DNA from: Rossellomorea arthrocnemi
GTDB lineage: Bacteria > Bacillota > Bacilli > Bacillales > Bacillaceae_B
Direction: 5' to 3'
Assembly: GCF_904424705.1 (NCBI RefSeq)
Contig: NZ_CAJGBF010000008.1
Coordinates: 124,001-188,000 of the forward strand
Length of the DNA stretch: 64,000 nt
Each line of letters begins with the position of its first letter. The stretch's first letter is position 1. Below, one piece after another: positions 27,418-38,310 of the stretch. Below the pieces are notes generated by a model, which ran no database searches, was not told where the DNA came from, and saw nothing but the letters and a program-made list of their open reading frames with translations. Position numbers and translations under genes: made by a program.

Positions 27418-27523
27418 TCTTTCACACGTATACAATCCACCCCATCAATTACAGTGCACTCAAGCAGATGAATCCTTCAATTTTAACGTTTGAAAAGACT
27501 ACCTGACTTACAGATTTGTGCAC

Positions 27524-27554
27524 AAAAAAAGAGCTGTGCCCAAAGACACAGCTC
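27524..27554 (-). terminator. Strong intrinsic terminator of the structured RNA
   Basis: Minus strand GAGCTGTG, loop TCTTTGGG, CACAGCTC followed by seven T. Confidence 0.9.
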
Positions 27555-27742
27555 ACCTGATAAAGGATTGAGTATGCTATGACCATTGTTCTTAACTACA
27601 TTTTGAAGGCATAGATAAATAAGCATGATCAATAGCCCGTTTTTTAGGCCACTGCCAACAAAATGTCCGTATTCATTTCACGGTTAGTTAAGAACGACAC
27701 CTAACATACAACATACTCCCTTTGTTTACACTATTTAGATTC
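27524..27742 (-). ncRNA. Candidate structured RNA of about 219 nt, family not recognised
   Basis: Starts about 7 bases after a strong promoter (27749-27777) and ends at a strong terminator (27524-27554). The RNA folds on itself: GAGTATG (27712-27718) pairs with CATACTC (27570-27576), and GTTCTTAACTA (27685-27695) pairs perfectly with TAGTTAAGAAC (27588-27598). The helix goes on as ACATTTTG/CAAAATGT (27659-27666, 27598-27605) after an 18-nt bulge that can form its own CCGT/ACGG hairpin. The apical part has GGCA/TGCC and AGTGGCC/GGCTATT. There is no coding potential. It could be a 6S-like or other sRNA, or a riboswitch leader for the mutS2-like gene; I could not match known riboswitch cores. 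Confidence 0.72.
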
Positions 27743-27748
27743 AAGATT

Positions 27749-27777
27749 AGTTTACAATGTATTCCATCTATTGTCAA
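27749..27777 (-). promoter_or_regulatory. Sigma-A promoter for the structured RNA
   Basis: Minus strand TTGACA (27772-27777), 17-base spacer, TAAACT (27749-27754). The -35 is perfect and the -10 matches 4 of 6. It lies directly after the end of the DUF4395 gene. Confidence 0.75.
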
Positions 27778-27781
27778 TAGG

Positions 27782-28210
27782 TTACTGTGATGAGCGCTTA
27801 TATTGAAACCTTTTCCATTGGAACCGAATGAAACAACCAATACAGAAGCCTGCAAGAGCGACGGATGCAGCTACAAAAACCATACTTGAGAATATATAAA
27901 ACCCTGTGCCACGTCCTGCCAGGGCACTTATGATAGCGGCACCTAAGCAGCTGACTGCTATGATATTATTGAATTGCTGTTGGTCAGCGTCTTCCTGTGG
28001 GTAAGTAGAAGGTTCATTCTTTAAGAATAGCCTCCCTGTCTCAATGACGGGATTGTATTTAAAAAGTAAGGCTGTCATTCCGACAATAAATGGAAGCAAT
28101 AAGAAAAATTCTATTTGAAAGACCCATGAAATGACTATCGTTGAAACGATAAACCATTGATTCAATTGAACTAATGGCCGAGGGACTGAATTAACTGTAT
28201 CTGACTCCAC
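27782..28210 (-). CDS. DUF4395 family membrane protein
   Basis: 142 residues, four hydrophobic segments (WFIVSTIVISWVFQIEFFLL, LLPFIVGMTALLF, FNNIIAVSCLGAAII, FIFS-type IFSSMVFVAASVALAGF). The family-typical N-terminal segment SVPRPLVQLNQW is present. Starts at a GTG. Members often occur near thioredoxin-like proteins, but not here. The function is unknown. Confidence 0.78.
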   Translation of the reverse strand: MESDTVNSVPRPLVQLNQWFIVSTIVISWVFQIEFFLLLPFIVGMTALLFKYNPVIETGRLFLKNEPSTYPQEDADQQQFNNIIAVSCLGAAIISALAGRGTGFYIFSSMVFVAASVALAGFCIGCFIRFQWKRFQYKRSSQ

Positions 28211-28283
28211 TTTAATCCATACCTTTCTTATTGGAATTGATGTAATGATAGTGTATGGGATTGAAAGGAAAAAATCAAAAGAA

Positions 28284-28316
28284 AAACCCGAAAACTCTGC
28301 CCATTTTTGACGGGTT
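28284..28316 (-). terminator. Probable terminator after the DUF1232 gene
   Basis: Minus strand ACCCG...CGGGTTTTTC with an imperfect larger stem. Confidence 0.45.
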
Positions 28317-28366
28317 ATCGGTTTCTCGAAATATGGATAGAAAAGGCTGCTTATTCCTTCATTTCT

Positions 28367-28642
28367 TTAACTGATATGATATCTTTTTTGCAACTCCTCT
28401 GGAGCCATCTTCACCATCATCTGAAGGATGAAGGTAAACACTGCCAGATCATCCACAACCCCCAATATGAGAAATACATCCGGGATCACGTCCATGGGCA
28501 GCCAGAAGTAAAAGGCAACCACCCCCACCGACAACCCCTTCTTTGCCAACGAAACATCCCTGGACCGAAAAAAATCAACCAAAAAAGGAACCGATCTCCG
28601 TACATTAAAAAGAAACCGCAACCGCTTCACAAACTTTATCAT
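28367..28642 (-). CDS. DUF1232 (YkvA-like) membrane protein
   Basis: 91 residues. FYFWLPMDVIPDVFLILGVVDDLAVFTF is the DUF1232 hallmark (written here as two adjoining parts: FYFWLPMDVIPDV and FLILGVVDDLAV). The function is unknown; related proteins are small membrane or membrane-associated proteins in many bacteria. AGGTGATGACGT precedes the ATG. Confidence 0.85.
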   Translation of the reverse strand: MIKFVKRLRFLFNVRRSVPFLVDFFRSRDVSLAKKGLSVGVVAFYFWLPMDVIPDVFLILGVVDDLAVFTFILQMMVKMAPEELQKRYHIS

Positions 28643-28725
28643 ACGTCATCACCTGTCTGTTTTTTTATTACGTTATCATAGCACACAGATCAAGGGAAAA
28701 ATTCTGTTACTAGTTTTTTCTCATT

Positions 28726-28771
28726 CGATGGAAACGTCCGTTTCCATCGCCTTTCAGCAAGGCTGAAAGGC
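28726..28771. repeat. Two back-to-back perfect hairpins upstream of the ABC-F gene
   Basis: CGATGGAAACG/CGTTTCCATCG (28726-28736, 28739-28749; 11 bases, 2-base loop) is followed directly by GCCTTTCAGC/GCTGAAAGGC (28749-28758, 28762-28771; 10 bases, 3-base loop). Neither has a T-run. They lie in a 376-base gap (28643-29018) that otherwise holds only the ABC-F promoter region. Confidence 0.7.
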
Positions 28772-28997
28772 CTCCAAATGGCATAGAGGTCCAGCATAAA
28801 TGCATTTGAGTCCTCCCTCTAGTCACTTGGGGAAATGAGCCCAAAATCCCCCCTTACAAAACCACTCCCTGCTTTATACTTAGGTTTTCCCCTTCAATCC
28901 TTCCCATTCCTATTGTAAAACCCCGGTAAATTTATCATTGTTCCTGCTTACACTCTATCTTTTTAGCATACTCGCGTGTTATAATCTTTTAGATTGA

Positions 28998-30620
<1,623 letters not shown>

Positions 30621-30632
30621 TGAAATACACAT

Positions 30633-30672
30633 AAAAAAAGCAGATGCCTGGTAAGAAGGCGTCTGCTTTTTT
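30633..30672. terminator. Bidirectional terminator between abc-F and recQ
   Basis: AAAGCAGATGCC...GGCGTCTGCTTTTTT; A-run and T-run on either side of a long stem; the genes converge here. Confidence 0.88.
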
Positions 30673-30693
30673 GATATGTGTTTTCACGACCAA

Positions 30694-32820
30694 TTAATTT
30701 TGTCCGCTTTTCACTAAATACCCTTTAATTTGAAAATAGCTGATCTCTTTCGGTAACTCTTCTTTTATGGGCTTCAACAGGTCTGTCCCTACCTTCTCAA
30801 CAGCTTTTCCAATCAGATTTTCCTCTTCTTCCGTAAAGAGAATGCCCCAATCGTCCAATACTCCTTCCTGATAAGTACGGATTATATGATTTTCAATGGT
30901 TGCCGTGCTCATGCCCCGCTCTTTCGCAATGTCTTTGATGCCTTTTTGATCCTTGAATAAGGCAAAACTTACTAAATAAGAAGGTGTGTCAGAGCTATTA
31001 GTCTTTCGGTTCTGAACAGTTTTGGATACCTTCACCTGATGTGCTGGATTTTCTTCTAAATAAGCTGAGATTTCATGAATGAAGATTTCTCCATAGCGAT
31101 CCATCTTACTTTCCCCAACCCCACTAACCTGAAGGAACTCCTGGGATGTTTTTGGCATCTTTACACACATGTCTTGAAGAGACTTATCGGAGAAAATAAC
31201 GAAAGGTGGAACTCCCTCTGAATCTGCAATCGATTTACGGAGAGTCCGTAACGTTTGGAACAAGCCGTCTTCTTTAGGTATGATGGCAGTAACCGTGGGC
31301 TGAACCTTCCTTGAGACGCTTTTATCGCCCAATAACACCTCTTTGCCTTTTGATGATACCTTTAGAATCGGGAAACTGCCCCCTTCGACATTTATGACTC
31401 CCTCTGAAATCAGATAATCGATGAACAGGCCGACCTCCTTCTGTGATTGGTCCTTCATTAATCCATATGTGGAAAGCCGATCGAATCCCCATTCCAGAAT
31501 CTTTTTATTCCTTGACCCTGTGAGTACTCCGCTGATAAGAGAAGTGCCGAATCGTTCATTCATCCGCATCATACAGGATAATACCATCTGTGCCTCTTTC
31601 GTTACATCCTCAGATTCTCTCTGATCCAGGCAATTGCTGCAATGACCGCATGCTTCTTCTGCATGTTCCCCAAAATACGTTAAAATATAGTTCTGCAGGC
31701 ATGCTTCCGTATGGACAAAATCAACCATATCACGTAATTTCTGCATCTCATTTTCATGTAATTCCGGATTTACGATATTCTGGTCAATGATATACCGCTG
31801 CGTCTGGATATCCTGAGGTGAAAATAATAAGACACATTCGCTGTCCACCCCATCACGGCCTGCTCTCCCTGCCTCTTGATAATAGCCCTCCATGTTTTTG
31901 GGTATCTGATAATGAATCACAAAGCGTACATTTGATTTATTGATCCCCATGCCAAATGCATTGGTTGCAATCATAATGGTAATGGAATCATTCAGGAAAG
32001 CTTCCTGCTGGTCCTGCCTTACTGTATCGGTCAGCCCACCATGATATTTCCCGACTGAAAATCCCTTTTTCTCCAGAAACAAATAAAGGTTTTCAACTTC
32101 TTTGCGTGTAGCACAGTAAATAATGCCTGAATGCTGATGATTCTTTTGTACATACCTTTCTACCCAGCGCTTTCGATCTTCCCCTTTCACCACTTGGAAA
32201 AATAAGTTTGTCCTTTGAAATCCAGTTAACACTTTATATTCATCCGGAATGTGTAAGTGATGAAGGATATCCGATTGCACTTGTGGAGTAGCGGTTGCAG
32301 TTAGAGCAAGGATCGTAGGGTGTGAATGTAATTGGTTCACTGCTTTGTAGATCCCTAAATAGCTTGGTCGGAAGTCATGACCCCATTGGGATAAACAATG
32401 GGCTTCATCAACAGCCACCAGGGGGATCGGCAATGTATTGAGGAAACGCACAAATCCAAAAGATTCCAACCTCTCAGGAGCAATATAAACGAGCTTGTAC
32501 TCCCCTAAAGCAATCTCTTCCATTCTACTTTCTACTTCACTGTTGGATAGAGTACTATTAATGTAGGTAGCTGGAATTCCTTGATGTAATAATGAATCCA
32601 CCTGGTCTTTCATAAGGGAGATAAGTGGAGAGATCACTAGGGTCACACCATCGAGCATTAGTGCGGGGATCTGGTAACAAAGAGACTTCCCTCCGCCAGT
32701 TGGCATTATTCCCACTGTGTTTTTCCCAGCTAATATGTATTCTATAATGCTTGCTTGACCGTCCCTGAATTCATCATAACCAAAGTATTGCTTCAATACC
32801 TGCTTTGCTTCTTCAATCAA
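30694..32820 (-). CDS. recQ: ATP-dependent DNA helicase RecQ
   Basis: 708 residues. Motif [17 protein letters not shown] (near 36), DExH box [19 protein letters not shown], motif [12 protein letters not shown]. Then a RecQ-C-terminal zinc region ([18 protein letters not shown]), a winged helix, and an HRDC domain ([17 protein letters not shown]). A further C-terminal helix-turn-helix ([19 protein letters not shown]) is common in Bacillus RecQ. It unwinds recombination intermediates. It starts at a TTG nine bases after GGAGGG. Confidence 0.95.
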   Translation of the reverse strand: MIEEAKQVLKQYFGYDEFRDGQASIIEYILAGKNTVGIMPTGGGKSLCYQIPALMLDGVTLVISPLISLMKDQVDSLLHQGIPATYINSTLSNSEVESRMEEIALGEYKLVYIAPERLESFGFVRFLNTLPIPLVAVDEAHCLSQWGHDFRPSYLGIYKAVNQLHSHPTILALTATATPQVQSDILHHLHIPDEYKVLTGFQRTNLFFQVVKGEDRKRWVERYVQKNHQHSGIIYCATRKEVENLYLFLEKKGFSVGKYHGGLTDTVRQDQQEAFLNDSITIMIATNAFGMGINKSNVRFVIHYQIPKNMEGYYQEAGRAGRDGVDSECVLLFSPQDIQTQRYIIDQNIVNPELHENEMQKLRDMVDFVHTEACLQNYILTYFGEHAEEACGHCSNCLDQRESEDVTKEAQMVLSCMMRMNERFGTSLISGVLTGSRNKKILEWGFDRLSTYGLMKDQSQKEVGLFIDYLISEGVINVEGGSFPILKVSSKGKEVLLGDKSVSRKVQPTVTAIIPKEDGLFQTLRTLRKSIADSEGVPPFVIFSDKSLQDMCVKMPKTSQEFLQVSGVGESKMDRYGEIFIHEISAYLEENPAHQVKVSKTVQNRKTNSSDTPSYLVSFALFKDQKGIKDIAKERGMSTATIENHIIRTYQEGVLDDWGILFTEEEENLIGKAVEKVGTDLLKPIKEELPKEISYFQIKGYLVKSGQN

Positions 32821-32937
32821 AAATCTTCCCTCCAGAATAACATTCTTAACCTATATTGTATTAAAGATCACCTGACGTGCCAATAGGAAGGATTTAATTT
32901 CCCCATTTTAAAAACGCCCAGTCCAACTTGCAGCTAG

Positions 32938-32978
32938 ACAAAAAGGCTGTACATGTGGATGAATACACATGTACAGCC
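32938..32978 (-). terminator. Terminator after the 44-residue gene
   Basis: GGCTGTACATGTG/CACATGTACAGCC, 13-base perfect stem with TTTTTG after it on the minus strand. Confidence 0.85.
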
Positions 32979-32988
32979 TCTTAGTAAA

Positions 32989-33123
32989 TCAGAACCATTT
33001 AACCGTTTTTTCTTCTTTATTTACGTCAACAGGTTTTGACAGCTTCCAAAAGCCGTCCCACACAGTTTCTTTTCGGTCATTTTCTATGGAAGTACTATTC
33101 ACTTCTTTCTCTTTCTTGGACAT
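32989..33123 (-). CDS. Small protein of 44 residues, unknown function
   Basis: Starts MSKKEKEVNSTSIENDR and ends NKEEKTVKWF. AAAGGAGGGATCATC precedes the ATG and a strong terminator follows the stop, so it looks like a real transcription unit despite its length. It is charged, with no membrane segment. I do not recognise the family. Confidence 0.62.
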   Translation of the reverse strand: MSKKEKEVNSTSIENDRKETVWDGFWKLSKPVDVNKEEKTVKWF

Positions 33124-33228
33124 GATGATCCCTCCTTTGATACATAAATACATTACATACTATTCAAATATAAAAAAAGAGTTTAATCATTTTTCGAAAT
33201 TTTATCTTATGTCCTTACAGGAGGATTT

Positions 33229-33259
33229 AAAAAAGAACCAATCAAAAGATTGGTTCTTT
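33229..33259 (-). terminator. Terminator after ydjO-like gene
   Basis: AAAGAACCAATC/GATTGGTTCTTT with T-run on the minus strand. Confidence 0.85.
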
Positions 33260-33267
33260 ACGTTCAA

Positions 33268-33483
33268 TCAGGATGATTTTATTGTAGGATGGGGATTATC
33301 CACCACTTGCAACACCTTGGTGGAAGTCACCATATCTTCTTTACAAAGCGGACACTTAGGGGTATCTTCACTTTTGAAGTTGTCTCTCATCCAGCCCTTA
33401 CAATCTTCAGCGGAACAAGCCCAAATCTTTGTTTCCTCTGTTTTTATTTCTTCCTCAACTTGATTTCTACGACCAAAAGCCAT
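33268..33483 (-). CDS. ydjO: YdjO-like cold-inducible zinc-ribbon protein
   Basis: 71 residues. Two cysteine pairs, WACSAEDCKGWMRDNF and PKCPLCKEDM, suggest a bound zinc. The order and spacing match B. subtilis YdjO, a cold-induced protein. AAGGAGGACGTTCA precedes the ATG. Its biochemical role is unknown. Confidence 0.82.
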   Translation of the reverse strand: MAFGRRNQVEEEIKTEETKIWACSAEDCKGWMRDNFKSEDTPKCPLCKEDMVTSTKVLQVVDNPHPTIKSS

Positions 33484-33703
33484 TGAACGTCCTCCTTTAA
33501 GGTAAGTAGGATTTCCTTGCTATGCTTTCTAACAGGAAAATAATGATTGTGGTAATTTATGCTGCAGATAGTATGTGGTCAATAATAGCTCGTTAAATAA
33601 TCAGATTAAATACATCGATTATTTCCATTATACCATACTTGGCTTCATTTTAATATATCAACGCTAAAGTTTGGTCATTATGTAAGGGGATGTTTACATG
33701 GAT

Positions 33704-33835
33704 TTATTTTTTCTTTTTACTCCTGGATGAAGGAGACTTCACTCCACCTGACATTTCCTGACTGGTCGTTCCTTGTCCTTCCACTTGAGAAGAGCCCAGG
33801 ACTGCCTTTGATGCATCCTTTTTCCTTTTGCTCAT
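33704..33835 (-). CDS. Small basic protein of 43 residues
   Basis: Begins MSKRKKDASKAVLGSSQ and ends SPSSRSKKKK. GGAGGTGAATCAAA precedes the ATG. Lysine at both ends with a serine/glycine-rich middle recalls the minor small acid-soluble spore proteins, but I cannot match it to a named Ssp family, so it stays hypothetical. Confidence 0.62.
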   Translation of the reverse strand: MSKRKKDASKAVLGSSQVEGQGTTSQEMSGGVKSPSSRSKKKK

Positions 33836-33979
33836 TTTGATTCACCTCCTCTCCTATCTTTCCCAACATCCGTTCTTTTTATGTGCATTTATTAATTCGT
33901 TTAGACAGGCATCTTCTTGAGTAAGAAATGGTTACATGGGAAGCCTAATCATTAAATTATGGTTTAGGGTGTTGTAATC

Positions 33980-35494
33980 GTGTTTAGACGAAGAGAATTG
34001 CAAAAGGACATAGAAAAAGAATCTCCCCACAGCTTTGATATCGAGGTCTTTCATAAGGAATTGCTCACTTTAGTAAGTAACAGTGAAGATTTAGTATTTA
34101 GGACTATCACCTCAGGTAATCAAAGAATCGTTGTGGCATATTTTGACGATATGATCAATGCCAACTCCATGCAGGATAGCATTATTCGACCTATTGAAGA
34201 AGCCACGGAAGAGTTAAATTATCACCAAATCAAAAATACAATCAATATCGCAAAAATAACGGTAACCAACTCCATCACCGATGTAGTGGATAACCTTGTC
34301 AACGGGACCGCTTATATTTTTAAAGAAGGGGATACTCACGGAGTATTGGCGGATGTGGCGGATAAGGGTACCCGGGCACTTGAGAAGGCAGAAACAGAAT
34401 CACTGGTGTTCGGACCGAAAATTTCATTCACAGAATCCATAACGAAAAACCTGAATTTGATCCGATCCAACATTAATGATCCTAAATTATGCGTCGAAAC
34501 CTTTATGGTAGGATCAAGAACCAAGAAAAAGGTTCAAATGGTATACATAAAAGATATTGCTGAGGAAGAAAACGTCAATACGTTTAGACAGCGCATTACC
34601 GAAATTGAAGTAGACAGCATTGTGGATTCAACCGTTCTAGCTCAAATGATTGAAGATAATTCATTTACCGTTTTCCCTCAGTTCATTACGACTGAGCTGC
34701 CGGATCGGTGTACCATTTCCCTTCTACATGGAAAAATCGCCTTATTGGTGGATCGCAGCCCTACAGCGATTATCGGGCCATCAACGTTCATGAATTTCTT
34801 CGAGTCAACCGAGGATATTTATATGAGATGGAATATGGGGACTTTCCTAAGATTAATTCGGTTTGTGGCCATCTTTTTTTCAATCATTTTGACCCCGGCT
34901 TATGTAGCAGTCTTAACATACCATTATGAGGTGATTCCATCTGCCCTCCTCGTATCCCTTGGTCAGTCACGCTCAAATGTCCCCTTTCCCCCTGTATTTG
35001 AGGCTTTGTTACTCGAATTCATCATAGAACTGTTAAGAGAGGCAGGAGCCAGGCTGCCAACCAAGGTTGGACAGACAATGGGGATCGTCGGAGGGATCGT
35101 CATCGGGCAAGCTTCCGTCCAAGCGGGATTCACCAGTAATATCCTGATCATCATCATTGCAATCTCAGCCCTCGGTTCCTTCACAGCACCCAGCTATGCA
35201 ATCGGGACTGCGGTAAGAATCATACGCTTCCCGATTATCGTCATGGCCGGGTTGTATGGCGGAGTTGGTATCATGTTCTGCTTTTGCTTTCTTTTAATTC
35301 ATTTATTAAAAATTACAACATTGGGTAGACCCTATTTATCTCCCATCTATCCACTCAGGTTCTCTGACTTTAAATACAGCCTTTTTCGTTTGCCCTATCA
35401 ATATTTAGTCAAACGCCCCATATCCAATCATCCCATCGATAAGGGACGCATCCCCGAGAAAAAGGCCAAATTGAAAAAAGACGTTGATGAGTAG
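33980..35494 (+). CDS. Spore germination receptor subunit A (GerAA/GerKA type)
   Basis: 504 residues. A large hydrophilic N-terminal part (about 1-290) with VDNLVNGTAYIFKEGD and NDPKLCVETFMVGSRTKKKVQMVYI, then about five transmembrane helices including LRLIRFVAIFFSIILTPAYV and GAFVIGQ-like GIVGGIVIGQASVQAGFTS. It is the A subunit of a GerA-type nutrient receptor in the spore inner membrane. It starts at a GTG. It is followed after three bases by subunit B. The germinant cannot be inferred from sequence. Confidence 0.94.
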   Translation: MFRRRELQKDIEKESPHSFDIEVFHKELLTLVSNSEDLVFRTITSGNQRIVVAYFDDMINANSMQDSIIRPIEEATEELNYHQIKNTINIAKITVTNSITDVVDNLVNGTAYIFKEGDTHGVLADVADKGTRALEKAETESLVFGPKISFTESITKNLNLIRSNINDPKLCVETFMVGSRTKKKVQMVYIKDIAEEENVNTFRQRITEIEVDSIVDSTVLAQMIEDNSFTVFPQFITTELPDRCTISLLHGKIALLVDRSPTAIIGPSTFMNFFESTEDIYMRWNMGTFLRLIRFVAIFFSIILTPAYVAVLTYHYEVIPSALLVSLGQSRSNVPFPPVFEALLLEFIIELLREAGARLPTKVGQTMGIVGGIVIGQASVQAGFTSNILIIIIAISALGSFTAPSYAIGTAVRIIRFPIIVMAGLYGGVGIMFCFCFLLIHLLKITTLGRPYLSPIYPLRFSDFKYSLFRLPYQYLVKRPISNHPIDKGRIPEKKAKLKKDVDE

Positions 35495-35497
35495 AGG

Positions 35498-36619
35498 GTG
35501 AAACGTATGGATATTAATGTAAATCCTAAAGAACGATTAATGTTTAACGCATTTTTGATCATGTTTATTTTGCATACCGCCCAAACCGGTGTAGGAATTG
35601 CGGGCTTACCAAGAATCATTTATATGGAAGCCAACAGGGATGCATGGATATCTGTTATTATGACAGGTATTCTGGTTTCCATTGTGCTATATCTAATGGT
35701 GAAAATGCTTGAAACCTATGCCAGTGCTGATTTATACGGTATCCACATGGACATCTACGGAAAATGGCTCAGTAAAGCATTTAATCTACTATATATTCTT
35801 TTTTACTTAAGCGTCACCTATGTAATTCTGATGAATTACATCGAAATGGTCCAAGCTTGGATATTTCCGAAAATGCCGACATGGCTTTTGATGGCTCTGC
35901 TGCTTTTTTTACTGGTTTATGGTGTTCTGGGAGGCATCAGAGTTGTTGTCGGTATCGCATTTTTAGGCCTTATCCTGGCATTCTGGCTCTTATTCATGAT
36001 ATATACACCAATCAAATTCATGGACATCAACCATCTACAGCCTATCTTAACCTCATCTCCCAAAGAGATTATGATGGGTGTTTATAAGTCGAGCTTTACG
36101 ATCATAGGCTTTGATTTGGTTTTATTCATCTACCCTTATGTTAAAGAAAAAAAGAAAGTATTAAAATACGCCCTCATTGGTACTGGGTATTCCACTTTTC
36201 TCTTTACAACGGTGACCATTGTCTCCATCGGATTCTTCTCTGAAGATGCTCTATTAAAGACCATTTGGCCAGTTCTCTCTATGTTCAAAATCTTAAGGAT
36301 CCCTAACCTTGAGAGGTTCGAATTTATTGCCGTCTCATTTTGGATGCTGGTTATCCTGCCTAACATCTGCTTATACTTTTGGGTGGCTTCCAGGGGGATG
36401 AAGAGAGTCTTTCGTTTTTCTCAGAAAAAGTCCATCTACCTGTTTGCCATCCTCCTTTGGGTCTTATCACTCTTTGTGAAAGACCGGCTGACCATGAACA
36501 CCATAACAGATAAAGTTGGTACTACGGGTTTCATTCTTTCTTTTGTGTATCCGAGTTTTTTATTTATACTGGTGAAACTAAAATACTTAGGGAAAAAGAA
36601 AAAGGGAGTGGGTGTATGA
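35498..36619 (+). CDS. Spore germination receptor subunit B (GerAB/GerKB permease)
   Basis: 373 residues, ten predicted transmembrane segments; amino-acid/polyamine-permease-like. NPKERLMFNAFLIMFILHTA and GIAGLPRIIYMEANRDAWIS are typical GerAB N-terminal features. This subunit is thought to bind the germinant. The start overlaps no other gene; the 3' end overlaps subunit C by four bases. With the A and C subunits it makes a complete three-gene receptor operon. Confidence 0.94.
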   Translation: MKRMDINVNPKERLMFNAFLIMFILHTAQTGVGIAGLPRIIYMEANRDAWISVIMTGILVSIVLYLMVKMLETYASADLYGIHMDIYGKWLSKAFNLLYILFYLSVTYVILMNYIEMVQAWIFPKMPTWLLMALLLFLLVYGVLGGIRVVVGIAFLGLILAFWLLFMIYTPIKFMDINHLQPILTSSPKEIMMGVYKSSFTIIGFDLVLFIYPYVKEKKKVLKYALIGTGYSTFLFTTVTIVSIGFFSEDALLKTIWPVLSMFKILRIPNLERFEFIAVSFWMLVILPNICLYFWVASRGMKRVFRFSQKKSIYLFAILLWVLSLFVKDRLTMNTITDKVGTTGFILSFVYPSFLFILVKLKYLGKKKKGVGV

Positions 36620-37755
36620 ATAGAATTGCCATGCTGCTATTGGTTTGTCTCTCTTCCATCTTCCTAAGCAGCTGTGTTGAAACAAAATATTTGGAAAAGC
36701 TTGGTCTGATTACTGCCGTTGGATATGACCAGGCAGAAGAGGATAAAATCACCGGAACAATGGTTCTCTACCAATTCAACCCTGCCATGGAGGATGTGGA
36801 AAAAATATTGTCGAGCACATCGAAGACCAGTAAAGGAATCCGATTATCCCAAAACTTAGAAACGGATCATAAACTTGTCTCTGGTCAATTACGGATTGCG
36901 ATTTATGGAAGGGAACTTGCAGGTAAAGGAATTGCTCACTTAGTAGATACGTTAGAAAGGGATTCTGCCATCGGTAATATGGTTTATTTAACGATTGCTG
37001 ATACAACGGCAGAAGAAGTACTGAGGTATCAAATGGAAGAAACACCATCTAACCGGGGAACCTATCTGTATAATTTAGTGCGACAAAACGTTGAGGCAGA
37101 AATGCTGGTCTCCCCAACCCTGCAGGAATTTATTACCGATTACGGAAGCGTCGGTAAAGACCCCATACTCCCCCTGTTGACAGCAAAAGAAGGGAAAATC
37201 GGAGTAGACGGCTTCGCTCTATTCACAAGGGATAAATTTATTAAAGAAATAAAGAAAGATAAAATCTTCTATATCCGCTCCCTTATGGAGAACTATAATG
37301 CAGGCAGTGTCGAAGTAGAATTGCACAGAGATAAATTAAAGCCATATTTATCTAACCTTGATTTGAGAAAGGATGACGAAAAGGTTTATACCATGATAGA
37401 CAGCATCAATTCCTCTTACAAGATTGAAGCAGATAAAAACGAGAAACCTTCCTTCAAGGTCTATTTGGATATTCAATCACGTTTGCTTGAGATGTCAGAA
37501 GAAATGAAGTTGTCCGAACCAAAAGCATTGCGTTTACTTGAAAGGGAAATCGGATCATATATTGAAAAGAATATAAAAGAAATGATTCTTATGCTTCAGG
37601 AAGAAGGAACGGATCCGATTGGATTCGGAATGGAATACAGGAGTATTCGGGGGCATCAGGATGTCACAAGAGCAGAGTGGGACAAGCTATACAAAGAGGC
37701 TACATTCGAAGTGAAAGTGAAAAATAAAATCATCCGGACAGGTGTTATTGATTAA
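36616..37755 (+). CDS. Spore germination receptor lipoprotein subunit C (GerAC/GerKC)
   Basis: 379 residues. Lipoprotein signal ending LSSC (Cys18), followed by YLEKLGLITAVGYDQAE and the GerAC domains, with SQNLETDHKLVSGQLRIAIY and a C-terminal EVKVKNKIIRTGVI. Tethered to the outer face of the spore inner membrane. Its ATGA overlap with the B gene implies coupled synthesis. A strong hairpin follows the stop. Confidence 0.93.
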   Translation: MNRIAMLLLVCLSSIFLSSCVETKYLEKLGLITAVGYDQAEEDKITGTMVLYQFNPAMEDVEKILSSTSKTSKGIRLSQNLETDHKLVSGQLRIAIYGRELAGKGIAHLVDTLERDSAIGNMVYLTIADTTAEEVLRYQMEETPSNRGTYLYNLVRQNVEAEMLVSPTLQEFITDYGSVGKDPILPLLTAKEGKIGVDGFALFTRDKFIKEIKKDKIFYIRSLMENYNAGSVEVELHRDKLKPYLSNLDLRKDDEKVYTMIDSINSSYKIEADKNEKPSFKVYLDIQSRLLEMSEEMKLSEPKALRLLEREIGSYIEKNIKEMILMLQEEGTDPIGFGMEYRSIRGHQDVTRAEWDKLYKEATFEVKVKNKIIRTGVID

Positions 37756-37760
37756 TGACA

Positions 37761-37795
37761 GTAACAGGTCTATCCATTTTGGATAGACCTGTTAC
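37761..37795. terminator. Terminator of the germination operon
   Basis: GTAACAGGTCTATCC/GGATAGACCTGTTAC, 15-base perfect stem between convergent genes; T-run is weak. Confidence 0.75.
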
Positions 37796-38146
37796 TTATG
37801 CATGTTCAATGAGATTAGTGATTTCGGTGATGATCGCTTCTTCCTGGATTTCCATCGGCTGGTCATTCTCAAAGATGACCAATCCGTAATAAACTTGGAG
37901 ATCATCATCACACGCTTCGCAAAAATCTATATCTTCAGGATCCCAGAATGCAACGGAGTGAAATTTCTTCGTCTTTGACTTTGGGTAGTTTTCACTGAGT
38001 CGTCTCAATTCCATTAAAAAACTAGCCACTGCTTCATTCCTGTTATCAAATGTCAATTCCTTTATAATATCCTTTTCCCAGCCTTCAAAAAACCACCAAG
38101 GCTCTGCATCACTTTTTGTCGTTAGAACTCTCCAACTATTATCCAA
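37796..38146 (-). CDS. DUF1033 family protein
   Basis: 116 residues from a TTG at 38146, eight bases after AAGGAGGG; the open frame further upstream to 38260 is not likely coding. It begins LDNSWRVLTTKSDAEPWWFF and includes FWDPEDIDFCEACDDDLQVY, a DUF1033 hallmark. Soluble, acidic. The function is unknown. Confidence 0.82.
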   Translation of the reverse strand: MDNSWRVLTTKSDAEPWWFFEGWEKDIIKELTFDNRNEAVASFLMELRRLSENYPKSKTKKFHSVAFWDPEDIDFCEACDDDLQVYYGLVIFENDQPMEIQEEAIITEITNLIEHA

Positions 38147-38310
38147 TGCTTTACCCTCCTTACTTCTCTGACCAAATTGTACAAAAAATAGCGTCGAAAG
38201 AAAAACATTTGAATTTTCCTTCTTACTAAATTTTAGACAAGTTCCCCCCCATACAAGCATAGGTTTAATAGAAAAGTTATCTGAATTTTTTATATGAGGA
38301 GGGAAAGCTT

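Noticed and set aside
27524-27742. Assignment of the RNA to 6S or to the M-box or yybP-ykoY riboswitch
   Set aside because: Some short words agree (GTTAGGTG, GGGAGTA), but the conserved cores and overall layout do not; left unassigned.
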